DNA of 48,007 nucleotides, from positions 1-48,007 of IMG/VR virus record IMGVR_UViG_3300050821_000756. One strand, written 5' to 3'. The DNA comes from a virus. The translations under genes were made by a program, and so were the position numbers. This document shows positions 34,907 through 41,837 of the stretch, piece after piece. The stretch's first letter is position 1. Each line of letters starts with the position of its first letter. The notes beneath the pieces were generated by a model, which was not told where the DNA came from, did not search any database, and saw nothing but the letters and a program-made list of their open reading frames with translations.

Positions 34907-35039
34907 TAGAATTCTCCATTTCTCTTTTAACAATTCTAATTCCTTCTAAAGTTGGCTCTCGTAATCCATCACTCTTGCATTTTCGGAAGAGTGCTTCGAG
35001 CAGTCCTTCTAGTAATTGTAATTCTTTAAGAGTCATCAT
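34896..35039 (-). CDS. 47-residue helical protein, unknown
   Basis: ATG ATG at 35039-35034 on the minus strand opens a 47-residue frame to TAG 34898-34896. It is charged and helical (LKELQLLEGLLEALFRKCKS). It overlaps the end of the upstream tiny gene and the start of the next. Supported mainly by the unbroken packing of the operon. Confidence 0.5.
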   Translation of the reverse strand: MMTLKELQLLEGLLEALFRKCKSDGLREPTLEGIRIVKREMENSNDS

Positions 35040-35196
35040 GGTCTGTCTCTGTTTCTTCTACTGTCATTAAACTTATATTTTCTAATTCATCATCTAATCC
35101 ATCATCTAGAGCGTCTCTAATAATATTCTCCAAATTTCTTTTCGAGATTGACTCATCATTTGAATTAATATATACTACAACCTTAAAACTCCTCAT
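35026..35196 (-). CDS. 56-residue acidic protein, unknown
   Basis: ATG 35196 overlaps the TGA of the upstream gene (ATGA). The frame ends at TAA 35028-35026. An opening strand (MRSFKVVVYINSNDES) is followed by an Asp/Glu-rich tail (DALDDGLDDELENISL). Similar in style to its upstream neighbour (strand first, then acidic helix), so the two may be distant duplicates. Function unknown. Confidence 0.55.
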   Translation of the reverse strand: MRSFKVVVYINSNDESISKRNLENIIRDALDDGLDDELENISLMTVEETETDHDDS

Positions 35197-35351
35197 AATT
35201 TCTCCTCATCAAACTCTTGAATTACTTCAACTTCCACAATAACAGGATTATGAACTTTTTCTTTTGCTACCTTCTCAAAGTATTCTTTAACAAACTCTAC
35301 TGTAACAGTATCTTTCTGATGAAACTCAAATGTCACTTTGAAGATTTTCAT
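35193..35351 (-). CDS. 52-residue protein, unknown
   Basis: ATG 35351 begins 1 base after the helicase stop. The frame ends at TGA 35195-35193 with an ATGA overlap. Strand-helix-strand pattern (MKIFKVTFEFHQKDTVTVEF; NPVIVEVEVIQEF). Looks like a small ferredoxin-like or beta-hairpin accessory protein. Unknown. Confidence 0.55.
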   Translation of the reverse strand: MKIFKVTFEFHQKDTVTVEFVKEYFEKVAKEKVHNPVIVEVEVIQEFDEEKL

Positions 35352-35352
35352 T

Positions 35353-36942
35353 TTAAAGTCTCCAAGCATTCATGCCGCGAGTGACCAATATTTCTGCAAG
35401 TTCTTTCATAAGTGACGCTTGGTTCCAAATCACTTCTTGATTATCCATTGTTGCTGCAATCCTTGCTCTTTTAATCTCTACAAGTTCAGTGAAAAAATCA
35501 TCGATGGTTCCGGCTGCAATCATGTATGTAATGCTTACATTATTCTGTTGCCCGAAACGGTGAAATCTATCTTCGGCTTGTTCTTCTCTTGTTGGTGTCC
35601 ACTGCCTTTCAAGTATTACTGCGTCAGAACAGAATTGCAAGTTAATGCCCTCGGTGAAGATGCAGAGCATCAATCTGTTCTCAGGTAACTTGAATTTATC
35701 AATTGCTCTCTGACGTTCATCTCCAGACATTGAAGCTTGTAATGTAATGACTTTTGGAAAACCTCCGTCTTTCATGTATTCATTAAGCTTCACTTCTAGC
35801 ATTCCCATTACATCTTGATGATGTGTAAAGATTACCAGCTTTCTATCTGTTGATAAGAGAAATTCTGTAGCGAAGTCTACACATTCTACAACCTTACTCC
35901 GCCCTGTAATGTGACGAAGTTTAGACATTATTGCAATCTTCGGGTCATTCGGCCCGAAATCGCTTTCTTCGTAGAATGAAGCTTCTAACTCTTTCATCCC
36001 TTGCGCGTATTCCTTGCTCAAATTCTTATTCAATTCGACGTGATGAAACTTGCGTTCTTTTGCTGGCAAGTCTTTTAATACTTCAGCTTTAGTGCGACGG
36101 ATGATTAAATCTTTCGTATCTTCGTGAAACTTGTCTTTGTCTTTCAATCCGCCGTATTTATTACTCCATCCGTCACTATACGAGTCAACGTAGTTATCAA
36201 TGTATTTCTGGAAATGTGTGAATCTCTTTGGGTCTACAAGGTTTAGAACAGTGAAATACTCAGCGGCATTATTGCTAATTGGTGTGCCGCTCATTGGCAG
36301 AATGTGTTCAATTTCTTGATTCCGCACAAGGCGCTGGACAGCTTTCGCTCTATCAGAAAGATGATTCTTGATTTTCTGGCATTCGTCGATTATTAAAGTT
36401 TTGATGCTGCCTACCGGCAGGTATTCAAAGAGGTCATCTTTCTTCAGAATGTCATACGTTACGACATAAATCTGAAAGCCTGGCATTGCTCTTTCTTTGC
36501 CGGATGATATTACTTGTGTGAGAAATGTCTTATCGTATGCACCGTTTACTGCACAGATACGATGTATTTCACGCATCCATTGCAGTTTCACTGTAGCAGG
36601 ACATACTATCACTGCTGGCAGTAATTTCTTTGGATGAAGGCGAAGTAATACAGCCGATTCAATCGTCTTACCTAGACCTTGTTCATCTGCAATGATACAG
36701 CGAATATTGCTGTCTTCCGCGAAACGAATAGCTTCAATCTGATATGGTCTAGGTTTACCACCATCAGAGAATATGATTGATTCATACGCTGCATCGGTCG
36801 TTTTCTTGACGATAGACTGTTTAATGACATGACCGCAAGCAAGCTTAATTCTTAATTGCCCACCAAACTTAAAACGAGAAGCTTCGACTGCGATTTTATT
36901 ACACTCGGGGCATTCTTGTCGGAGTATTTGTGTTAATGACAT
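35353..36942 (-). CDS. SNF2-family (SF2) DNA helicase
   Basis: A 529-residue protein. An N-terminal zinc-ribbon-like part (CPEC...CGH, residues 11-38) precedes the helicase core: Q-like PRPYQIEAI, motif I DEQGLGKT (86-93), motif II DECQ (186-189, in place of DEAH/DEGH), motif III SGTP (218-221), and in the C-terminal half a THHQ-like region and motif VI QAEDRFHRFGQ. The order and spacing are those of compact SNF2/RapA-type phage helicases. It is likely to help in replication, recombination or template remodelling. Confidence 0.88.
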   Translation of the reverse strand: MSLTQILRQECPECNKIAVEASRFKFGGQLRIKLACGHVIKQSIVKKTTDAAYESIIFSDGGKPRPYQIEAIRFAEDSNIRCIIADEQGLGKTIESAVLLRLHPKKLLPAVIVCPATVKLQWMREIHRICAVNGAYDKTFLTQVISSGKERAMPGFQIYVVTYDILKKDDLFEYLPVGSIKTLIIDECQKIKNHLSDRAKAVQRLVRNQEIEHILPMSGTPISNNAAEYFTVLNLVDPKRFTHFQKYIDNYVDSYSDGWSNKYGGLKDKDKFHEDTKDLIIRRTKAEVLKDLPAKERKFHHVELNKNLSKEYAQGMKELEASFYEESDFGPNDPKIAIMSKLRHITGRSKVVECVDFATEFLLSTDRKLVIFTHHQDVMGMLEVKLNEYMKDGGFPKVITLQASMSGDERQRAIDKFKLPENRLMLCIFTEGINLQFCSDAVILERQWTPTREEQAEDRFHRFGQQNNVSITYMIAAGTIDDFFTELVEIKRARIAATMDNQEVIWNQASLMKELAEILVTRGMNAWRL

Positions 36943-37094
36943 CTTATAGTTCTCACTTGTCCTACATGTATCTTTTGTATATCATTATTAGTGTTTACGA
37001 ACTTAATGAAGTTATTTTCTACAAATATCATTGTGTTAGGCTTTATGTCTACCTCTGAGAAAATACCTTCGTCACTCATATAAGCAATAGTCAT
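36933..37094 (-). CDS. 53-residue early protein, unknown
   Basis: ATG 37094 overlaps the upstream stop (TAATG), with AAGGA 6 bases before it. The frame ends at TAA 36935-36933, overlapping the helicase start by 10 bases. Beta-type (NTMIFVENNFIKFVN). The good ribosome binding site and coupling make it a likely gene. Function unknown. Confidence 0.6.
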   Translation of the reverse strand: MTIAYMSDEGIFSEVDIKPNTMIFVENNFIKFVNTNNDIQKIHVGQVRTIRCH

Positions 37095-37402
37095 TATTTA
37101 TCCTTTTTAGCAAATGGATTCTTATACATTGGTTTCTTCGGCGTTTCTGGGAGAACTCTTCTATAGCTCACCTTTAATCGGAGATAAGCCTCAAAAATGT
37201 CAGAAGGACAATCTCTACGATTGCGTTCAATATCGCTAATGTATGGACCTGAAGTATTAGTTTCTCTGCCGAATGCTCTTTGGTCCATTTGAGCATTCTC
37301 ACGAATATTCTTTAGCCATTGTCCATTGATAACCTTGCGTCTACCGTTACAGCAAGGGCATGGAACTAGAATCCACTTAGTAATATTATGTTGTGTATGC
37401 AT
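37094..37402 (-). CDS. Helix-turn-helix (Cro/CI-type) protein with zinc knuckle and NPF tail
   Basis: A 102-residue protein starting at ATG 37402 on the upstream stop (TAATG). An N-terminal CPCC cluster is followed by a Cro/CI-type helix-turn-helix (LKNIRENAQMDQRAFGRETN then TSGPYISDIERNRR, about 30-63), then a basic tail PKKPMYKNPFAKKDK almost identical to the end of the upstream protein. Likely a transcription regulator of early genes or of the control region at 39.3-39.9 kb. Confidence 0.72.
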   Translation of the reverse strand: MHTQHNITKWILVPCPCCNGRRKVINGQWLKNIRENAQMDQRAFGRETNTSGPYISDIERNRRDCPSDIFEAYLRLKVSYRRVLPETPKKPMYKNPFAKKDK

Positions 37403-38178
37403 TATTTATTCTCTTTCTTAGCAAAAGGATTCTTATACATTGGCTTTTTAACTTCTGGCGTAGCCTGCGGCTCTGTTGCACGGACAATAAGTTTCGCGGT
37501 ATCTCCGGTGAGAATAGCCGCAATAGCCTCATCTTCTCTTGTAACTTTTTTGGCAAACGGATTCGGCTTTCGCGTATCCCGCACTCTGTTCACAACGCCT
37601 GAAAGATTCCTTGCACTGACAGCAGCTTCGGCATCTTTAGCCGCATCTGGGTTGCCAGCGGCTCTGTATAATTCATCTATCTGTTTCTGTATCTGCTCTT
37701 TGCGAGAGAGTCGTTTCGTCTTGATGATGTTTATTGCATTGCTTGTTGTTTCGTCCGCGTTCGCGTTCCTGGCAAATCCCTGAGTCTTGCCGTTTTTCTC
37801 TTTGTCTTTCAGAAGAGTATCGCCAGCATACACAGCGGCTCTAGCTTCTGCAGCTACAAGAGAATACTCTTCTATGTATTTCCTTATTTCTAGTCCAGTC
37901 ATATTCTTCACAAGCATAATGTCAGTATGCTTCTTGAAGAATTTAGCGAATAACTCTTCTCCTGGTGTCATAGGTTTGTCTCCTTGCGTAAGATGATAAA
38001 TTCTAATATCTCTAACATATGTAACGTCTGGATTGTAAACTTTAGTTCCATAATCAAAATAACAAAACTCGCACCATGGATTTAATTCTCCTAATTCTTC
38101 GTTGCAGTTTGGACATTGCCAGCTTCGCTGTTCGCTCAATGCTGATGTTGCTGTGACCGTATCATGGTTAGTGCTCAA
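37402..38178 (-). CDS. Zinc-ribbon protein with repeated NPFAKK motifs
   Basis: A 258-residue protein with a likely TTG start at 38178 and no clear ribosome binding site. An N-terminal CPNC...CEFC ribbon (about 22-38), a helical middle, then two NPFAKK segments: RKPNPFAKKVTRED (about 206-219) and the final PMYKNPFAKKENK. The end is nearly identical to the end of the next gene, at protein and DNA level. A scaffold or adaptor role in a replication complex is possible (inference). Confidence 0.65.
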   Translation of the reverse strand: MSTNHDTVTATSALSEQRSWQCPNCNEELGELNPWCEFCYFDYGTKVYNPDVTYVRDIRIYHLTQGDKPMTPGEELFAKFFKKHTDIMLVKNMTGLEIRKYIEEYSLVAAEARAAVYAGDTLLKDKEKNGKTQGFARNANADETTSNAINIIKTKRLSRKEQIQKQIDELYRAAGNPDAAKDAEAAVSARNLSGVVNRVRDTRKPNPFAKKVTREDEAIAAILTGDTAKLIVRATEPQATPEVKKPMYKNPFAKKENK

Positions 38179-38218
38179 TTGAGACGCTAAATGATAGCAC
38201 TTAGCGGCTCTCAGAGAA

Positions 38219-38512
38219 CTAAGCTACTTCATCATCCGACTTTACTGCACTAGCCGGAACTAGGTCAATCTTTCGAGTCATTTGAATTGCCTGAACAAGC
38301 TTAAAGACCAGACTCGCAGGAATTGTAATCTTGTCCCAATTTTCTATTCCATCCTTATCCGTATGCACTCCCGTTGTCAGTGTAATCTTACCATTCTCTT
38401 TGATTGAGCACTGAATACCATAGTGGTCAAACGTTAGCGGTTGATGCTTGTAAACCTTCTTTACTTCTTGTCCCTGTTCGTTTGTCATTCCTGGGTTATT
38501 GTGGAAAGTCAT
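38219..38512 (-). CDS. Early protein, unknown
   Basis: A 97-residue protein with predicted strands (YGIQCSIKENGKITLTTGVH) and an acidic C-terminal tail (ASAVKSDDEVA). Starts 1 base after the upstream gene's stop. Acidic-tailed small strand-rich proteins can be ssDNA-binding, but no OB-fold signature is evident. Function unknown. Confidence 0.62.
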   Translation of the reverse strand: MTFHNNPGMTNEQGQEVKKVYKHQPLTFDHYGIQCSIKENGKITLTTGVHTDKDGIENWDKITIPASLVFKLVQAIQMTRKIDLVPASAVKSDDEVA

Positions 38513-38513
38513 C

Positions 38514-38714
38514 TTACTTCTCCTTATTAAAAGCCGAGTTTGCCGTCAAACTATCATCTTGATAATCGTCTCTAATCTCGTATGTAACATCCTGTATTGC
38601 AGAATCCTCTAAATCATAGATATAATCCTTTATTGTCTCTGCAAAGTTTGCTAACTCAATCTCAGTTATTACTTTTTCATCTGCTACTTGTATTCTAATC
38701 TCGATAATTCTCAT
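38514..38714 (-). CDS. Small acidic early protein, unknown
   Basis: A 66-residue, strongly acidic protein (IELANFAETIKDYIYDLEDS) in the first part of the leftward operon. The strand-helix layout resembles the small acidic proteins at 35026 and 35193. Function unknown. Confidence 0.6.
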   Translation of the reverse strand: MRIIEIRIQVADEKVITEIELANFAETIKDYIYDLEDSAIQDVTYEIRDDYQDDSLTANSAFNKEK

Positions 38715-38717
38715 AAT

Positions 38718-39074
38718 CTATTCTCTCCTATAACACTTACACGATGGTTTATTCGGTGACGCACTGTCGAAACACACGAAATAGTGAAAGTGATTAACCT
38801 TGTATTTGACGTTGTAATACCACGCAGGCCAGTCAATCACTTTATCACACAGACAGCATCTAATCTCGTTCCAGTCAAATCCGGCTAAAGACTTTGGTTT
38901 ATCCATTATCAGGATAAACTTGCGCGACTTGTAAATCTCTAACGAGCCACTGGTGTTTGCGGCTATGTGACTCAAGTTTTTATGATTGCCCAGAACTACG
39001 TTCTGCCGAGCCTGATTCCTGATAGACTCGTTAACAGACTCTCGTAATGCTTCTATTTCCTTGCTGTCGAACAT
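38718..39074 (-). CDS. Early zinc-binding-type protein
   Basis: A 118-residue protein from ATG 39074 with AAGGA 8 bases upstream; the longer frame to 39122 is rejected because it would overlap the upstream small gene more deeply. A C-terminal Cys cluster (CCLCD...CFD...CKC) looks like a zinc finger. Second gene behind the early promoter, so probably made very early. Function unknown. Confidence 0.65.
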   Translation of the reverse strand: MFDSKEIEALRESVNESIRNQARQNVVLGNHKNLSHIAANTSGSLEIYKSRKFILIMDKPKSLAGFDWNEIRCCLCDKVIDWPAWYYNVKYKVNHFHYFVCFDSASPNKPSCKCYRRE

Positions 39075-39078
39075 CGGC

Positions 39079-39255
39079 CTATTCCTTGTGTCTGTCGATG
39101 CCGAATAGCGCAGCGGCATCATCTCTCAGCTTCGCTGACTCTTTCTTTCTCTTACTCTTTCCCTTCTCTTTTTCCTTACACTGTTTACACCATTTGTTAT
39201 CATCTTCGTCCAGGAGCCTCTTACATTGATTGCATTTTCGAGCGTTAATCCACAT
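39079..39255 (-). CDS. First early gene: 58-residue zinc-ribbon protein
   Basis: ATG 39255 to TAG 39081-39079. Product: CNQCKRLL then CKQCKEKEKG (four-Cys zinc ribbon, residues 8-26) followed by a very basic Lys/Arg stretch. It is the first open frame downstream of the leftward consensus promoter (39415-39443), with a leader of about 150 bases. Its placement and zinc/basic character suggest an early DNA- or RNA-binding takeover protein. No family recognised. Confidence 0.65.
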   Translation of the reverse strand: MWINARKCNQCKRLLDEDDNKWCKQCKEKEKGKSKRKKESAKLRDDAAALFGIDRHKE

Positions 39256-39314
39256 TTATTATATCTCGATTCGGAGTAAGAGTGTAACGTTGTTAATCAT
39301 TGTGCGACCCTCGG

Positions 39315-39696
39315 TGACGTGACGCCTTGCTGCGAGAGACCGATACGACCGTAACCCGTTGCGCGTGTTGACGTTAGGTGCCCGGCGTGACGTGCAAGGC
39401 TCTGCATGTCTAAGAGTATAGCATACCCGGTGGCCGTTGTCAAGCGGTTTCGGTGTCCTGTTTTGGGGACAGTGATTTATATATCTATATCTTATAATAA
39501 TATATATAATAATATATAAAAAAATATATAAGAGAATACCACGACCATACTACCACCGTCCAGGGGTTGACGTTGCTACTGGCGCGCGCAAAACACGCAA
39601 AAAGCCGCTAAACGCCCGTGTTTGCAGCCTGTTAGGTGCCAAGGGGCACGTTCGCCCGCGTGCTCTACCGGAACGCTGCCGTGACGAGACTTGACG
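39315..39696 (+). repeat. Iteron-like TGACG repeats with AT-rich element: candidate replication origin
   Basis: TGACG occurs seven times on the same strand, at 39315, 39320, 39369, 39388, 39568, 39682 and 39692, with no copy seen on the other strand in this stretch. GTTAGGTGCC is repeated at 39373 and 39631. Between them is a run with 48 of 50 A/T bases (39481-39530) that would unwind easily. The region is non-coding (39256-39934) and separates divergent transcripts. Together these are the usual parts of an initiator-bound origin. Function inferred. Confidence 0.5.
39415..39443 (-). promoter_or_regulatory. Leftward early promoter, sigma70 consensus
   Basis: Minus strand: TTGACA (39443-39438), 17-bp spacer, TATACT (39420-39415). 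Both boxes are at or near consensus with ideal spacing. It faces the whole early operon (39255 down to 24248), with no other gene between. It probably drives it with the host polymerase; no phage RNA polymerase gene is seen. Confidence 0.85.
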
Positions 39697-39749
39697 GAAC
39701 GTGAAGGGCCAAGCGACAACGTTACGAGTAGCTGCCTGGTAAATAATAG

Positions 39750-39778
39750 TTGACAAGTCTATCGTTTTGTGTCATACT
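39750..39778 (+). promoter_or_regulatory. Rightward promoter 1 of the isolated gene
   Basis: TTGACA (39750-39755), 17-bp spacer, CATACT (39773-39778). Near-consensus sigma70 promoter, 97 bp upstream of a second one with the same layout. It reads into the gene at 39935. Confidence 0.8.
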
Positions 39779-39846
39779 TTTAATTGTCAGACCGAGCCAA
39801 GGTGCAAAAAATCGCAACCTTGAGCAAGCGAAGCGAGAGAAAGGGC

Positions 39847-39875
39847 TTGACAGACGAAGAGAAACGTGCTACACT
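39847..39875 (+). promoter_or_regulatory. Rightward promoter 2 of the isolated gene
   Basis: TTGACA (39847-39852), 17-bp spacer, TACACT (39870-39875). With promoter 1 it forms a tandem pair. Start of transcription would fall near 39882, giving a leader of about 53 bases before ATG 39935. A CAAGGT...ACCTTG imperfect hairpin lies between the promoters (about 39797-39825). Confidence 0.82.
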
Positions 39876-39934
39876 TATCTTGTTGGTTACGAACGACCGA
39901 CAGACGTAAACGGAGAAGGAAAGTGAGACACAAA

Positions 39935-40444
39935 ATGGCCGAAAAAGTCGAGACAGCCGAAGAGAAGGCAGAGCGAGAAGCACGAGAGAAGGCGAGAGCA
40001 GATGCGGTCGCTGCGAAACAGAAGATTGCTGATGCAGAGAATGCCAAGCGCACTGGTCAGGGAACTAGACTTCTAGTCGGCACTACTCGCGGTCGTTCAA
40101 CAGTTCCATTCACTTACGAGGCATTCGATTCTTCTCTTCCTGAGACAATGCCGAAGTCTGTGGAAGATTTCATGGGACTCACGACTACCGACGACGGCCC
40201 ACTTCTGAACTATCTGGTCGAGGGTTACAATTCACTGAGCGAGAAGAATGCTGCCGACCCAGTGAATGAGTTTGTTGATGCTTCCTGGCCTGAAGATGTG
40301 CAGAAGCGTTTCAAGATTGTCATCCGCAATTACTCGAACGATGCGAATGTTTCAATCGAGGATGCGGTTTCGCTTTTGAAGCCTGGCATTCAGAAGGGAA
40401 TTGACGCAATACGCCTTGCAGAAGCGACTCCGGTGACTGCTTGA
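39935..40444 (+). CDS. Strongly expressed 169-residue early-type protein, unknown
   Basis: ATG 39935 follows GGAGAAGGAAAG. An earlier in-frame ATG at 39866 falls inside the -10 region of promoter 2 and is rejected. Residues 1-45 are a highly charged Ala/Glu/Lys coiled coil; the rest is soluble, partly helical, ending in ATPVTA. GC content and codon choice (GAG, AAG, GCC, GTC) clearly exceed those of the surrounding genes. It has two consensus promoters, a strong ribosome binding site and a terminator of its own, so it should be one of the most abundant phage proteins. Candidate host-takeover or DNA-binding protein. No family recognised. Confidence 0.78.
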   Translation: MAEKVETAEEKAEREAREKARADAVAAKQKIADAENAKRTGQGTRLLVGTTRGRSTVPFTYEAFDSSLPETMPKSVEDFMGLTTTDDGPLLNYLVEGYNSLSEKNAADPVNEFVDASWPEDVQKRFKIVIRNYSNDANVSIEDAVSLLKPGIQKGIDAIRLAEATPVTA

Positions 40445-40446
40445 GA

Positions 40447-40584
40447 ATGCAATTACTTCGTGTCTATGGATTGCTGAGAGCAGTCAAGCTGGACATTAAG
40501 TATCTATCCTTTCCCAGATGCGTAAGAGCATTTATCAGATGGGATAGGATGTGGCAAGCTGGATTTGGACGTAGCGACGACTAA
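40447..40584 (+). CDS. 45-residue basic protein, unknown
   Basis: ATG 40447, 2 bases after the upstream stop, to TAA 40582-40584. Basic and aromatic (LRVYGLLRAVKLDIKYLSF). It ends just before the terminator, so it shares the strong transcript. No separate ribosome binding site; translation would be coupled. Unknown function. Confidence 0.5.
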   Translation: MQLLRVYGLLRAVKLDIKYLSFPRCVRAFIRWDRMWQAGFGRSDD

Positions 40585-40589
40585 ATGAG

Positions 40590-40629
40590 AATAGCCCGGA
40601 AGGAGTAAAATCCAACCAGGCTATTTTTT
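40590..40629 (+). terminator. Intrinsic terminator of the isolated unit
   Basis: AATAGCC (40590-40596) pairs with GGCTATT (40619-40625), with an inner GGA/TCC pair, followed by a run of seven to eight T. It closes the unit driven from 39750/39847, isolating it from the late operon that starts at 41310. Confidence 0.85.
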
Positions 40630-40694
40630 TGTTCAAAAACCAAACAAACCGCAAGCGAGTAACAGCCAGAATGAGATAACGAAAATGGCTTGAC

Positions 40695-40931
40695 TCATTC
40701 TGCACCTTCCGCGTAATAATCCGCTGTGACAGTTTTCATGTTGCTTCGAGTGTGATGATAGCTGCCGACCCTCTCTACGCCATGTGCGGCAATGATTGAA
40801 ATGAAATCACTATTGGCATTCAGAACGGAAGGAATGCCGAGACACGAATACTTCGCAGGAGTCGCGCCGCACACTTGGCAATGCTCTCGACGGTCAGAGT
40901 TGAGAGTGAGGCAGATAGTGCATTCATACAT
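40695..40931 (-). CDS. Small zinc-ribbon protein, opposite strand
   Basis: A 78-residue protein, ATG 40931 with GGAG about 11 bases upstream. An N-terminal CTIC...CQVCG zinc ribbon precedes an alpha/beta part. It is the only leftward gene between the control region and the late promoter, facing the terminator of 40590. Its own promoter is not evident. Function unknown. Confidence 0.55.
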   Translation of the reverse strand: MYECTICLTLNSDRREHCQVCGATPAKYSCLGIPSVLNANSDFISIIAAHGVERVGSYHHTRSNMKTVTADYYAEGAE

Positions 40932-41064
40932 GATTTATATCGCTCCAATGAAATGGTTTACCGCTAGCGATTAGTTCAAGAGCTGCATTAGCTCACCTTC
41001 CTTGCTCTCTTATACTGCATTGACTGTGCCGTCTGAAAACTTCAGTTTCATTAGACTTTGCCGC

Positions 41065-41124
41065 TAGGTGCTGTAGTTATTTGATTCAGACAGTGTAATC
41101 GGTGCATTGAATGACTACAGCCTA
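41065..41124. other. Long imperfect hairpin upstream of the late promoter
   Basis: In the 413-base gap 40932-41344, which has no other gene, TAGG (41065-41068) and CTGTAGT (41071-41077) pair with ACTACAG and CCTA (41114-41124); ATTCA (41084-41088) pairs with TGAAT (41108-41112). It could be a small RNA, a boundary element or a regulator-binding region. No T-run follows. The rest of the gap is AT-rich, with a C-rich run at 41135-41153 and the late promoter at its end. Confidence 0.4.
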
Positions 41125-41309
41125 TTAGGAGTGACCCCCCAGGGACACCCCACCATATATTGTGGATGTTAAATGTCTTACAGTGCGGAATGTCTATATT
41201 TCACTCAATCATTTTCAATTGAATTCTAAGTGGTTTTACAGAAAAAATAAAAATAAAAAATGAGCAACTGAAAATTTCAGACGGCCCCAAAACCTTAACA
41301 AAAACCCCC

Positions 41310-41339
41310 TTGACTTTTTCAAGACGTTCGACCTACAAT
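41310..41339 (+). promoter_or_regulatory. Late-region promoter
   Basis: TTGACT (41310-41315), 18-bp spacer, TACAAT (41334-41339). It is the only strong rightward promoter before the chain of late genes 41345-47910 and 1-24251. The first ATG (41345) lies only five bases after the -10 box, so the transcript would begin at or about the start codon, giving a leaderless message. Confidence 0.75.
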
Positions 41340-41344
41340 GGGGG

Positions 41345-41836
41345 ATGAAAAGTCGAAGGGGACGTGTATTTGTAAAGCCAAGAGATACATTTACAGAAGA
41401 AGAAATAGCATATATAATAATTTTTAGATTAAAACATATTGATGAGGAGAGTATAGAGTTAGCTACTAGATTATTAAGGAAAGTTAAAATATTACATGAT
41501 ACTGGTTGTTGGGTAACAAATGAAGACTGGTCTGAATATAGAAATTTTAATCATGAGGCAGTTCATATATTATCTTACAGATTATTTGTAGGAAAGATAG
41601 TTAAATATATTCTTCATCACTGTGATAGAAAAGGATGTATGAATTATACACATTTATTTCAAGGATCATGTAGTGACAATAAGAAGGATTGGGAAGTGAA
41701 GAAGGCAACTTATTTAAAAGTTAGACAGATAGAGCTTCTGAGAAGGAGAGAGCAATCTCCTAATGGAAGAGTAGCTTCAGGGGATAAAATCATTAGATCT
41801 TGGAGAGAGATGGCGAACGGTAGAGTGAGGTTATGA
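41345..41836 (+). CDS. HNH homing-type endonuclease, first gene of the late region
   Basis: A 163-residue protein with the HNH_3-type motif HHCDRKGCMNYTHLFQGSCS and DN (about residues 90-112), preceded by a basic helical domain. No ribosome binding site precedes ATG 41345, and the promoter ends five bases away. If translated from a leaderless message it would be the first late product; otherwise it is an inserted mobile gene using the promoter region. The AT content is higher than in the neighbouring genes, consistent with separate origin. Confidence 0.75.
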   Translation: MKSRRGRVFVKPRDTFTEEEIAYIIIFRLKHIDEESIELATRLLRKVKILHDTGCWVTNEDWSEYRNFNHEAVHILSYRLFVGKIVKYILHHCDRKGCMNYTHLFQGSCSDNKKDWEVKKATYLKVRQIELLRRREQSPNGRVASGDKIIRSWREMANGRVRL

Positions 41837-41837
41837 A

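Noticed and set aside
38718-39122. Longer start at 39122 for the protein at 38718-39074
   Set aside because: It would overlap the small upstream gene by 44 bases, while ATG 39074 has a good ribosome binding site.
39253-39286. Second leftward promoter with TATAAT at 39258-39263
   Set aside because: The -10 box would be good, but it overlaps the first codons region and no -35 box lies at proper spacing.
39866-39934. Longer start for the 169-residue protein at 39935
   Set aside because: The upstream ATG lies within the promoter 2 spacer/-10 region and would be untranscribed from it; a strong ribosome binding site precedes 39935.
39550-40053. Leftward open frames in the control region (39550-39756, 39780-39983, 39787-40053)
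   Set aside because: They cross promoters and the origin repeats or mirror the coding frame of 39935, have no ribosome binding site and low-complexity translations.
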